64,000 bases of DNA from Ensifer adhaerens (GTDB lineage Bacteria; Pseudomonadota; Alphaproteobacteria; Rhizobiales; Rhizobiaceae): contig OCMG01000004.1 of NCBI GenBank assembly GCA_900215285.1, positions 2,712,001 to 2,776,000 on the forward strand, written 5' to 3'. Positions 42,386-50,778 of the stretch are shown in pieces. Each line of letters starts with the position of its first letter. Within the stretch, counting starts at the first letter, position 1. Both the position numbers and the translations under genes were made by a program. The notes beneath the pieces are model-generated. The model made no database searches. It saw only the letters and a list, made by a program, of their open reading frames with translations, and was not told where the DNA came from.

Positions 42386-43597
42386 ATGGAACGCTTTGAC
42401 ATCGCCGTTGCCGGCAATGGCCTTGCAGGACGCATTGCAGCGATCGCACTCGAAAGACTGGGTTATACCGTCGCTCTCATCGGGCCCGTTGTGGACAGTC
42501 AGGACGGGCGGACGACTGCGCTCATGGATCAGTCGATAGCGTTTCTCGAAGGACTGGGTGTATGGGACGCCCTTGCCGGACGATCGGCAGCGTTAAAAAC
42601 CATGCAGATCATAGACGGCACGGGCCGGCTCTTCCGCGCCCCCACCGTTCCCTTCCGGGCCTCGGAAATCGGCCTTGACGCCTTTGGTTACAATTTTCCC
42701 AATGTCGCGGCGCTCGAAGTCCTTGCCAATATCATTTCGGCAAACGACAGGATCCACCAGATCCAAGGCAGGATCTCGAGCGCCGAGTTTCGCCCCGAAA
42801 GCGTCGTTCTGACACTGGAAGACGAGGGCATGGTCGAAGCGGGCTTCGTCGTCGCAGCGGATGGCCGCAAATCTGTGCTTCGGGAGGCGGCCGGCATTTC
42901 CGTGCGCCGCTGGTCCTACCCGCAGACGGCCGTGGTGCTCAACTTCGCCCATACGATCCCCCACGGTAATGTCTCGACGGAATTCCACACGCCGACCGGC
43001 CCGTTCACGCAGGTTCCCCTGCCCGGAATGCGCTCCAGTCTCGTTTGGGTCCAGGCCCCGGACGAGGCGGAAGCGTTTCTGGCGCTCTCCAATGAAGAAA
43101 TCGCGCGCCGCATCGAGATGCGCATGCAATCCATGCTCGGCAAGGTGACCTTGGAAGGAAAGGCGCAGGGGTGGCCGCTTTCGGGCATGACCGCGCAACG
43201 CTTCGGCAAGGGACGGCTGGCGCTGATCGGCGAGGCCTCGCATGCGTTCCCCCCCATCGGCGCGCAGGGCCTCAACCTGAGCCTGCGCGACATCATGGCT
43301 CTGGGGGATCTGCTCGGCCAGAAGCGGGATCACGAAGGTCCTGAAGCTGTCGGAGACGCCTTCGACCGCAAGCGCCGCCCGGATGTCCTGAGCCGCACGG
43401 CAAGCGTAGACCTCCTGAACCGCTCGCTTCTGTCGAACTTCCTGCCTGTGCAGCTTGTGCGGGCTGCCGGTCTTCATCTGCTCGACCTGCTGCCGCCGCT
43501 GCGCAACCTGGTGATGCAAGAGGGGGTCGCGCCGGGCCGCGGACTGCGTGGTCTTTCGTCCAACCTACGGGAAAAGATCGCCCGGAAGCATGCCTGA
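42386..43597 (+). CDS. UbiH/UbiF-type FAD-dependent hydroxylase
   Basis: A 403-aa class A flavin monooxygenase. The N-terminal dinucleotide motif reads FDIAVAGNGLAGRIAAIALERLG and the second FAD motif LIGEASHAFPPIGAQGLN shows the UbiH-group pattern (GDAAH-like here GEASH). Such enzymes hydroxylate the ubiquinone ring. Which position this one modifies cannot be told. ATG 42386 is used because GAAGG lies nine bases upstream; GTG 42380 is closer to it but too close. The 3' end overlaps the convergent AEC gene by 33 bp. Confidence 0.9.
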   Translation: MERFDIAVAGNGLAGRIAAIALERLGYTVALIGPVVDSQDGRTTALMDQSIAFLEGLGVWDALAGRSAALKTMQIIDGTGRLFRAPTVPFRASEIGLDAFGYNFPNVAALEVLANIISANDRIHQIQGRISSAEFRPESVVLTLEDEGMVEAGFVVAADGRKSVLREAAGISVRRWSYPQTAVVLNFAHTIPHGNVSTEFHTPTGPFTQVPLPGMRSSLVWVQAPDEAEAFLALSNEEIARRIEMRMQSMLGKVTLEGKAQGWPLSGMTAQRFGKGRLALIGEASHAFPPIGAQGLNLSLRDIMALGDLLGQKRDHEGPEAVGDAFDRKRRPDVLSRTASVDLLNRSLLSNFLPVQLVRAAGLHLLDLLPPLRNLVMQEGVAPGRGLRGLSSNLREKIARKHA

Positions 43598-44527
43598 ACG
43601 CATCAGATAAAGCAGACCGGACACCGTCAGTACCGAGGCCAGCGTCGTGATCAGCACGGTTGCGGACGCGCGCTCCTGCCAGACATCGTATTGCTGTCCA
43701 ATGACGAAGACATTGGTCGCCGTCGGCAAGGCGGCAAGCAAGACCGCCGTCTGTATCCAGACGTGATCAAAATTGCCCGCAGCGCTCAGCGAAAGATACA
43801 TAAGCGTCGGAAGAAGGATCAGCTTCGCGGGAACGATGTAGACGATTTCCGCGGGGATTCGCTTCAAGGGCCGCAGGGCGAGCGTGACGCCCATGGCAAA
43901 CAGCGCGCAGGGTGCTGCCGCCTGGGCCAGATAGTCGATGAGCCGCTGGAGTGGTGCAGGTGGCTGAAAGTGAATGGCCGCTGCCAGGAATCCGATCGCC
44001 GTCGCAATGATGAAGGGATGCAGCGCGATCCTCAGGCAGATATCGCGGATCACCATCCGGACCGGGCGCTTCTCCTTGCTGCCCAGCGAAATCAGCGCCG
44101 GCGCCACGATGAAGTGCAGCATGTTCTCGAAGCAGAAGATCAGCGCGACGGGAACCGCCGCGCGCTCGCCAAAGGCAAGCAAGGCGAGCCCGGGTCCCAT
44201 GTACCCGATATTTCCATAGGCGGCGGCCAGCCCCTGCACGGTGGCCTCCGGGACGGTCGCACGCCTTCCCAGCAATCCGACCGCGAAAATGACCGCGAAG
44301 ATCGTGTAGGTCGTCGCGATGTCGGTGATGATGAAATCAAAGCGCGTCAATTGCTCGATCGGCGTTTTCGAGATCAGCCTGAAGAACAGAGACGGCAACG
44401 AGACGTAAATAATGAAGATGTTGAGCCAGCCCAGCGCATCGGCGGGCATCTTCTTCCACTTCGCGACGAGATAGCCGATGAGGATCAGACCGAAGAACGG
44501 AAGCACAAGCCCGGTAATGTCCGACAT
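43565..44527 (-). CDS. AEC family (auxin efflux carrier-like) transporter
   Basis: A 320-aa protein with about ten membrane helices in two inverted bundles: MSDITGLVLPFFGLILIGYLVAK at the N-terminus and TAVLLAALPTATNVFVIGQQYDVW near residue 280. AEC carriers (MleP/AuxE group) move organic anions such as malate. The substrate is unknown. Convergent overlap with the UbiH gene. Confidence 0.9.
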   Translation of the reverse strand: MSDITGLVLPFFGLILIGYLVAKWKKMPADALGWLNIFIIYVSLPSLFFRLISKTPIEQLTRFDFIITDIATTYTIFAVIFAVGLLGRRATVPEATVQGLAAAYGNIGYMGPGLALLAFGERAAVPVALIFCFENMLHFIVAPALISLGSKEKRPVRMVIRDICLRIALHPFIIATAIGFLAAAIHFQPPAPLQRLIDYLAQAAAPCALFAMGVTLALRPLKRIPAEIVYIVPAKLILLPTLMYLSLSAAGNFDHVWIQTAVLLAALPTATNVFVIGQQYDVWQERASATVLITTLASVLTVSGLLYLMRSGMLPGDLFP

Positions 44528-44561
44528 GTCCTGCCCCCCGGCCGATTACGCTCGTCGCGTG

Positions 44562-45314
44562 TTAGCCGATTTGCCCCAGAATTGGAAAGGTCTGCTGGAA
44601 CCAGATTGCGACATTGGCGACGAATCCCGTCAGAAATGCAATGCCCGTCAGCACCAGCAGTCCGCCCATGACCTTTTCGACCGCGCCCAGGTGCTTTCGA
44701 AACCGCGAAAGGAATCGCATGAACGCACCGGAAAAGAAGGCCGCGATCCAGAAAGGAACCGCAAGCCCCAGCGAATAGACGGCGAGCAGAAAGGCGCCGG
44801 AGCCTGCCGTGTCCGAGGCGGCTGCGATTCCGAGTATGGCACCCAGCACGGGGCCGATGCAGGGCGTCCAGCCAAAGGCAAAGGCTAGCCCCATCACATA
44901 GGCGCCCGACAGAGAGGCAGGCTTTCCAGAGGACTGAAACCGCGCCTCGCGCGCGAGAATGCCGATCCGGAAAAGTCCGAGAAAGTTGAGGCCCATGATG
45001 ATAATGATGACGCCGCCGACCTTGGCAAGGACGTCAATATACTGGCGCAGCAGCAGCCCAATGGCGGAAGCACCGGCGCCCAGCGCAACGAACACTGTCG
45101 CGAAACCGAGCGTGAAGAAAATCGACGATACGATCACCGCATTGCGCGAACGCGCCGCAGCGGCACCCTGCCCTCCGTTGCGGAAATCCTCCACCGAAAC
45201 GCCCGCCATGTAGCAAAGATAGGGCGGAACGAGCGGCAGGACGCATGGCGACAGGAAAGACAATGCCCCCGCGATCAGTGCGCTGAAAAGCGAGATACCG
45301 GCGACTGTCAGCAT
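44562..45314 (-). CDS. ccdA: Cytochrome c biogenesis protein CcdA
   Basis: A 250-aa six-helix membrane protein with the two redox cysteines in conserved P-C contexts: LSFLSPCVLPLVPPYL and WTPCIGPVLGAIL. CcdA passes electrons from the cytoplasm to periplasmic thiol-oxidoreductases for cytochrome c maturation. No other ccm gene lies nearby. It precedes the tRNA-Lys gene and is divergent from it. Confidence 0.93.
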   Translation of the reverse strand: MLTVAGISLFSALIAGALSFLSPCVLPLVPPYLCYMAGVSVEDFRNGGQGAAAARSRNAVIVSSIFFTLGFATVFVALGAGASAIGLLLRQYIDVLAKVGGVIIIIMGLNFLGLFRIGILAREARFQSSGKPASLSGAYVMGLAFAFGWTPCIGPVLGAILGIAAASDTAGSGAFLLAVYSLGLAVPFWIAAFFSGAFMRFLSRFRKHLGAVEKVMGGLLVLTGIAFLTGFVANVAIWFQQTFPILGQIG

Positions 45315-45537
45315 GAAAACTCCTTGCCCGCTCCGACTTGGAAAGGCCTAGCACGACCAAAATCCGACGCCCATATAGACTCCGCGCCGCTCACCGGCCA
45401 ATCATCTTTTCGGCATTGACGGGAAAAGCGCCAAATGGTCGCAGAATTGACGATTTTCCGGGTTGACCCCGCAAGGCCTCCTGAATATGTTCCGCGCACT
45501 TTCCGGACCGGTTCGCTCACGCCAACCGAAAACGCGG

Positions 45538-45613
45538 GAGCGCGTAGCTCAGCCGGTAGAGCAACTGACTTTTAATCAGTAGGTCCAGGGTTCGAATCCC
45601 TGCGCGCTCACCA
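45538..45613 (+). tRNA. tRNA-Lys (anticodon TTT)
   Basis: Seven-base acceptor stem GAGCGCG pairs with CGCGCTC, D-loop AGCTCAGCCGGTAGAGC, anticodon arm ACTGA-CTTTTAA-TCAGT with anticodon TTT, T-arm CCAGGGTTCGAATCCCTG, and encoded CCA. The 76-base gene folds as a canonical cloverleaf. Mobile DNA commonly inserts at such genes, and the accessory region starts right after it. Confidence 0.97.
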
Positions 45614-45748
45614 CTGTATATGTTTAAAAAAAACAACTTGCGATGAGGAAGCTCAATCCTACCTGAGCGTCCGTCTTTCGGGTAAGCAGTAGGTAGGCAG
45701 CCAGAGCGATTTCGGGCTCTTGCCGTGCCGGTCGCGTGACGCCCTCCC

Positions 45749-46353
45749 CTAAGTGACCGCCTCATAAGATTGGAGCCAAATCCGAATTGATGCGAGCTGG
45801 ACGGAAGCGAGGAAGTTGTCGTCTCGTTTGTCGTATCTTGTTGCGACTGCACGGAAGTGTTTGAGTCGGTTAAAGAACCTCTCGGCCGCGTTGCGCTGTT
45901 TGTAGAGCCAGAGCCTGAAGACCGGAATATTGACCCTGTTTGGCATGGGACGAATACAGCCCCATGCGGCACGGGCTTTGAGGTCTTGGCGCAAGGCATC
46001 GCTATCATAGGCGCGGGCGGCCAGAAGAATATTTCCAGCCCGGACAGTCTCGAGCATGTCGGCTGCCGAGCGCCCATCATGCGCTTGACCTGCCGTCAGC
46101 CTCAGCAGGATCGGGCGGCCATCGGTATCGACAAGTGCATGGATTTTGGTTGTCAGACCGCCGCGCGAGCGACCCATGCAAACGGATCGCTCTTCTTTTT
46201 TTGGCCGATGGCAGCGTGTTGATGCACGCGGATCGACGAGCTGTCGATCATCTGGAGACGATTTTTGCGGACGCATTGGTCCATCTCCGGCAACTGCTGC
46301 TGCAGTGTCATGAATATGCTCCAGTCGGCCGCGAGGGTGTTGAGCAATATCAA
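45749..46353 (-). mobile_element. IS5-family insertion sequence remnant
   Basis: Only the 3' two-thirds of an IS5-family transposase remains; the ~90-residue N-terminal part is missing and no terminal inverted repeats or target duplications could be identified. It lies 135 bp past the tRNA-Lys gene at the border of the accessory region, so it marks past mobile-element activity there. Confidence 0.75.
45749..46353 (-). pseudogene. Truncated IS5-family transposase with -1 frameshift site
   Basis: Two overlapping reading frames. The first (46353 to about 46195) contains the DDE start MIDSSSIRVHQHAAIG and ends at the frameshift point; the second (46195 to 45749) continues with CMGRSRGGLTTKIHALVD and ends NFLASVQLASIRIWLQSYEAVT-like. 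The junction reads A-AAA-AAG on the coding strand, the classic slippery heptamer for programmed -1 frameshifting, and a -1 slip fuses the frames exactly. The second catalytic Asp is lost: AD(K/R)xYD reads AARAYDSD. With the missing N-terminus this marks the transposase as inactive. Confidence 0.8.
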
Positions 46354-46593
46354 TTCTGGGCGTGGAGTTCATCTCACAGTTCGTTCTGAGGCCACGACAG
46401 GACCTTTGCGCCTAGCGCAAGTTGACGCGTCCCTCTGAGCTCTGAAGGGCATTGCTTTTCCTCAAGCATGTCTTGGTCTCAACAAACCTCAACATTTCTT
46501 CGATTTAAGCAATCTCTTAATCATGCTTTAATGATGTTGGCTTTTCGGGGTAAGGCACTCGACCATCCTCGAACGTGTATCCAGTTTGAGGTC

Positions 46594-47484
46594 ATGGCGA
46601 TGTTTGTACAGCAGTCTCCCAGACGTTATCTTGAGAAATGCCTTACGTGTCCGGTTATTCGGCGTGGTCTTTGTTGCGACGCCAGTCCCGATGCTCAAAG
46701 GGCACTTTCGCAGGCGTCCTCACGCGTCTCCTATGGGCCTGGAGAAGAGATTATCGTCCAGGGGTTGGACGAAGAACATATCGGAATCGTTCTCTCCGGC
46801 ACGGTCAAGATCAGTAACATCGCCGTCGATGGCAGAAAGACGGTCATCGCTCTGCTCGAAAGCGGAAACATTGTGGGAAGTCTTTTGAACGGCCCATCCC
46901 GCTTCAATTATGAGGCAGCGGATCGGACGACGATCTGCAGAATTCGCAAAGATCAATTCAGGACGCTTTTGCAGACTTATCCGGACCTAGGCTATCGAGT
47001 CCTGGAGTTGACGACGCAACACGCGGAGCTGGTCGAGCAATGGTTGACGCTCTTCAATTGCCGCACGACGCTGCAGCGGGTCGCTGGCTATCTCGTCGCC
47101 GTTACAACCAGTCAGATGGCTCATCAGGCCGACAAGAGGAACATCGACATCGAGTTTCCAATTGGCCGAAAGGATCTTGCTGCCTATCTCGGCACGACGC
47201 CGGAGACATTATCACGCAATTTCAGCCATCTGGCATCTTTACAGATTCTAACGGTGTCGGATGGCAGGCGCGTCGTTGTCCATAGTCTTCGACGCCTCAA
47301 GGAAATTGCGGGCGAGGCTCCGGGCGTCCGTTCACCTGCTGAGCCTGAGCGCTTCACCCTCCCGGCTACGCGGAAAACGCCGATGAGTGTGGCATCGGAA
47401 CGAGCCACGCCGCAAGAATATCGTTTGACCGGAGATCGCAACATGCTTCGCCTCGTTTCTGCTTCGTCTGAAGCTAACGGGTGA
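46594..47484 (+). CDS. Crp/Fnr family transcriptional regulator with FNR-like cysteines
   Basis: A 296-aa cNMP-fold/HTH protein. Near the N-terminus it has C16-x2-C19-x6-(V/I)-type spacing to C27-C28 (CLTCPVIRRGLCC) and an isolated Cys at about residue 115 (TTICRIRKDQF), the same four-cysteine plan as O2-sensing [4Fe-4S] FNR proteins. The recognition helix reads TTPETLSRNFSHL, with the E-x2-SR triad that in FNR reads TTGAT half-sites. The C-terminal ~60 residues are a polar extension. ATG 46594 is preferred over far upstream starts. Monocistronic, at the island border. Confidence 0.85.
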   Translation: MAMFVQQSPRRYLEKCLTCPVIRRGLCCDASPDAQRALSQASSRVSYGPGEEIIVQGLDEEHIGIVLSGTVKISNIAVDGRKTVIALLESGNIVGSLLNGPSRFNYEAADRTTICRIRKDQFRTLLQTYPDLGYRVLELTTQHAELVEQWLTLFNCRTTLQRVAGYLVAVTTSQMAHQADKRNIDIEFPIGRKDLAAYLGTTPETLSRNFSHLASLQILTVSDGRRVVVHSLRRLKEIAGEAPGVRSPAEPERFTLPATRKTPMSVASERATPQEYRLTGDRNMLRLVSASSEANG

Positions 47485-47601
47485 GAATAGGACCCATCCA
47501 AGGTTGAACGGGACGGCAATCACGCATTCGGCAGTCGGGGCCCGACCCACTGCAAAGTCTCTTGGCTTGCGCGAACTTGCGCCATGAATCAATTCGGATG
47601 G

Positions 47602-47615
47602 TTGATGACCGTCAA
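47602..47615. promoter_or_regulatory. FNR/FixK-type box upstream of the LuxR gene
   Basis: TTGATGACCGTCAA matches TTGAT-N4-(A/G)TCAA and the core TTGA-N6-TCAA perfectly. It is centred about 85 bp upstream of the LuxR start and about 120 bp after the stop of the Fnr-like regulator gene. The surrounding 209-bp intergenic region also has an AT-rich stretch suited to a promoter. Confidence 0.6.
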
Positions 47616-47693
47616 CGCCGAAATGCGATCAACCACATATGATTATTAAAATGCGGCGCGCAAATTATGTAGATTGTCAAAGGACTTGGAGTC

Positions 47694-48461
47694 ATGAGTG
47701 AAGAGCATTTCGATGATGACTACGAAGACGCCGTCTCTTCAGAAATCCTGATCGTCGCCCCGCGGACCGATCTCCTGACAGACTGTATCAAAGACATTCT
47801 TCAACGGTTTCTGCCGACATTTCAGGTGACCGTCTGCGACCCTGGGCCTCGTTTGCTCGAAGCGATGAGCAGGCAAACGAGGTTGGTCATTTGCTACAAG
47901 TTGGAGGTGGCTTTGATCTCTGAACTGTCTCGGCGACTGCGCAACTCTGGCCGCCGCGTCGCAATCGGCATTTTCGCTCCGACGCCCGGTCCGCGTGATC
48001 TCGACTATCGTTCACTTGCCAGACAGCAACTAGTCGACGGGATATTCCCCTCGGCAACCCGTCTCGACATATTCCTGATCGCGGTGGATCTTCTGCTGAA
48101 AGGCGGAGAATTCTTTCCTGCCGATATGATTGCAGGCTTCCCTCGAGCCGAGGCCCAATCTTCAGCGCGGAACTTCGGACCGGGCTACGTTTCCGCCAGG
48201 CAGGACAAGAGACTTGAAGACGTCGGCGTCGCACTTACCTCTCGTGAGAAGGAGATCCTTGAGTTGATGAGCAAGGGTACACAAAACAAGATCATTGCGG
48301 CGCGGCTTGACCTCTCGGAGAACACGGTCAAGGTTCATGTGCGCAGCATCTATCGGAAAATGCAGGTTCGCAATCGGACAGAGGCTGTGTCGCAGTTTTT
48401 TCGAAACATTGCTGAGCGTTCTACGAACCGCCATTTTACCCACGCACCGCGTGCAGTCTGA
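47694..48461 (+). CDS. LuxR-type transcriptional regulator with degenerate receiver-like domain
   Basis: A 255-aa protein. The C-terminal LuxR HTH is canonical: LTSREKEILELMSKGTQNK, IIAARLDLSENTVKVHVR, SIYRKMQVRNRTEA. The N-terminal ~130 residues have a response-regulator-like fold (SEILIVAPRTDLLTDCIKDIL), but the phospho-acceptor strand reads LVICYKLEV with no Asp and the acidic pair is absent, so control by phosphorylation is unlikely. A close paralogue of the regulator at 58109; the two flank the secretion operon. A GGAG site precedes the ATG. Confidence 0.88.
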   Translation: MSEEHFDDDYEDAVSSEILIVAPRTDLLTDCIKDILQRFLPTFQVTVCDPGPRLLEAMSRQTRLVICYKLEVALISELSRRLRNSGRRVAIGIFAPTPGPRDLDYRSLARQQLVDGIFPSATRLDIFLIAVDLLLKGGEFFPADMIAGFPRAEAQSSARNFGPGYVSARQDKRLEDVGVALTSREKEILELMSKGTQNKIIAARLDLSENTVKVHVRSIYRKMQVRNRTEAVSQFFRNIAERSTNRHFTHAPRAV

Positions 48462-48575
48462 GACGCCGGGTGAAGAGGCGTGGCCGCCGGCCCCGCCTGA
48501 GTTATTTGTTTCAATGTCCTGTGTGGCGGCTTGTTACGTGCAGTGGCGGTTTTATTCGCAGCATTTGTCCATCGC

Positions 48576-50195
48576 CTAGTGGAGAACGAGAGCCAGCTCG
48601 CTTTCAGCCGGTGCGGTCCGCAACGGTTTCGCGCCTTTTCGCGTTAGGGCCTGCTCTATTTTGAGAAGCGCGTGCTTGGCCTTCTCGATATAGAACAACG
48701 AAGCTTGGTCAGTTGCCGTCCACTTCGATATCTGGGACAGTACCTCCTGAGCCTCGTCGAACTTTCGCAAGGCGCTCAGTGCGATGCCGAGCTTGAATTG
48801 GCCTTCGGCATTTTGTGGTTCAAGTTGACACGCTTCCCGACACAGAGCAACCGCCGCGCGGAAGTCAGATCGAGCCAGACGAATATCCGCGACCCGTCTG
48901 AGGATCGCTGCCCTGTCGCCACCATCTGAGAGAATTTTCCGGTAAGCGGTCTCTGCTTCAGCGAGGAGACCGCGTTCGAACATCAGCGTTGCCAAGCCAT
49001 AGGCCGCACCGAGATGAAGCGGATCCACCTCAACGACCTGTCTGAAGGCCATTTCGGCTTCCGGTTTCCGGCCGGAGCGATAAAAGGAAAGCGCCTGCTC
49101 ATAGACGTGACGAATACTGCGAGGGTTTAGAAGCGCTCCCCGGTTTCTGCCGTCGATCGTCACAACGTGCGTGCACGAGATACGGATTTCGGTCACTCCA
49201 AACATATATTTATAGGGCTCGTTGCCACGCAGAAAATCGTAACGCCTGAAGCCCTCCGATATAGCCTGGCGGATGCAGTGCCCATGCAGGATCAGCCCTG
49301 GAGATGGTGTCTTCCACTCTTCATCTCGGCCGGTCACGTAGAAAAGGATCTCCATTTTCTGGCGATCGACGATGTTTGCCAAGACTCCCAGCGGGCGCTC
49401 ACCATGCCAGAGGACCGGAACATCGAGGCTACCGGCCTCGAAGCAATCCATCAGCATTTGCCGCGAGGAACGCGTAACCTCCCTCGCCTTTTGCTCCCCC
49501 TTGACCGGGGCCCATCTCAAATTCCAGAGGTCGAAGAGAATCCCGAGATCCCGGCTTATGGTCTCTTTGGTCGCCATCGTGATGCGGAATTCATCGCCGT
49601 CATCGACCTTGCGCAGAAAGCGGCGCAGTTTCTGGCGCGATTGGGCGCTCATGTGTTCCTGCAAATAGGTCTCCCAGCTTTCCGGCAAGTCAATCGCAGG
49701 GCAAATCGTATTGTCGATCTGCTGTTCATTGCGCGGAACATAGGTGCGGACACGCAGTCCGGCTCCTGAAAGCGCGCTGACGAGGGCGTTCCTCCGCTCG
49801 AGCGATCCGCAGAAATAGTCCAGCTTGATCCGCATCCAGCGTTCCTTGGCAAGCCAGCCGGCAAATGCGCGGATTGCAGCTCTCTCATAATTCGGCAGCG
49901 CAACGAAGCCGGTGTAGTCGGCGGCATAGTTGCCGGCCATGATGATCTCGTCGAAAAAGCGACCGTCTTCGCCGCGCGGCGTCTGGAGCCTCAGGGGAAA
50001 AAAGGCCACAAACGGAGCATCTGCACCGTCCTCGCGAAGAGCCAGCACCAGCCAGCGCGTCTTGCGCTTGAAATAGCGGTGCAGCCAATCCCACGAGAGA
50101 AAATAGCGTGCGTCCGCGTCAGCCATGTAGACGCGATCCCAAGCCTCGCGAACCGCCTCGAAGCACTCGATCGTGGAGATACATTCCAGCTGCAT
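48576..50195 (-). CDS. GNAT-type N-acyltransferase fused to TPR repeats
   Basis: A 539-aa two-part protein. The N-terminal ~340 residues match the CelD/BcsL-like GNAT fold (FLSWDWLHRYFKRKTRWLVLAL; FHLRG-like DFLRGNEPYKYMFG; PSPGLILHGHCIRQAI), a group that acylates amines in peptidoglycan, exopolysaccharide or protein contexts. The C-terminal ~170 residues are tetratricopeptide repeats (AEMAFRQVVEVDPLHLGAAYGLATL and following units), giving a protein-interaction surface. Last gene of the secretion operon, 72 bp from the HEPN-like gene. Start set at 50195 by the first conserved segment. Confidence 0.85.
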   Translation of the reverse strand: MQLECISTIECFEAVREAWDRVYMADADARYFLSWDWLHRYFKRKTRWLVLALREDGADAPFVAFFPLRLQTPRGEDGRFFDEIIMAGNYAADYTGFVALPNYERAAIRAFAGWLAKERWMRIKLDYFCGSLERRNALVSALSGAGLRVRTYVPRNEQQIDNTICPAIDLPESWETYLQEHMSAQSRQKLRRFLRKVDDGDEFRITMATKETISRDLGILFDLWNLRWAPVKGEQKAREVTRSSRQMLMDCFEAGSLDVPVLWHGERPLGVLANIVDRQKMEILFYVTGRDEEWKTPSPGLILHGHCIRQAISEGFRRYDFLRGNEPYKYMFGVTEIRISCTHVVTIDGRNRGALLNPRSIRHVYEQALSFYRSGRKPEAEMAFRQVVEVDPLHLGAAYGLATLMFERGLLAEAETAYRKILSDGGDRAAILRRVADIRLARSDFRAAVALCREACQLEPQNAEGQFKLGIALSALRKFDEAQEVLSQISKWTATDQASLFYIEKAKHALLKIEQALTRKGAKPLRTAPAESELALVLH

Positions 50196-50267
50196 GACGT
50201 CGCTCCCTGCGCCGCGTGAACTATTCCAACAAAGGCACACAGCAAGGCCGAGCGCCGGCATTATCGG

Positions 50268-50759
50268 TCACAGAACTGTCTGCAATACCGGGCTTCTGTG
50301 AAAGAAGGCCCAGAGCGCCTTGCTGATGTCCGCAATCTCCGAAATGGCCTCTTCCAGCTGCCGCATCTCGCGTGCGTCCATCTGCTCCACCTTGCCGTAG
50401 AGAATGCTGTCCTCATTCTCGACAAGGCGCATCAATTGCGTGCTGGCGATGTCGCCGTTTTCGTTAAGGGAATAGATGCTGTGGTTATATTTGTTGCGAA
50501 CGCGTGCCGCCTTCTTGAACCGGGCCATGATGTCCAGGATGGCGCGGCGATCGGCCTGTGGGACAATTGCTCGCTTTGCCAGACGTTCGACAAGGTCGAC
50601 GCGCGCGCGCGTCGTGTTCAGTGTCAGGAAAACGATGATGGCGGTTTCCTTGTCTGAGCCGAGGAGATGCGTGATCATGTAGATCAGCAGGCTCTCCGTA
50701 TTGGTCCAGACATAGTTCAATCGACCAACGCGGAGCAGGATGTTCGGCATGTTTCCCAT
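50268..50759 (-). CDS. Small HEPN-like protein
   Basis: A 163-aa all-helical protein. It carries the HEPN hallmark R-N-x3-H at residues 88-93 (VRNKYNHSIY), preceded by LNTTRARVDLVERLAKRAI and the helical VGRLNYVWTNTESLLIYMI segment; this arrangement is seen in a widespread group of uncharacterised HEPN-type proteins. HEPN folds are often ribonucleases or nucleotide-binding regulators, but the fold alone does not prove catalysis. Positioned between the HlyD adaptor and the GNAT-TPR gene. A GAGG site lies eight bases before the chosen ATG. Confidence 0.65.
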   Translation of the reverse strand: MGNMPNILLRVGRLNYVWTNTESLLIYMITHLLGSDKETAIIVFLTLNTTRARVDLVERLAKRAIVPQADRRAILDIMARFKKAARVRNKYNHSIYSLNENGDIASTQLMRLVENEDSILYGKVEQMDAREMRQLEEAISEIADISKALWAFFHRSPVLQTVL

Positions 50760-50778
50760 AAGCACCACCTCACCTTCG

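Noticed and set aside
45517..46080. Minus-strand ORF ending in a GIRTLDLLIKSQLLYRLSYALP-type segment
   Set aside because: This is the well-known false protein produced by translating the antisense of a tRNA gene; it also overlaps the transposase.
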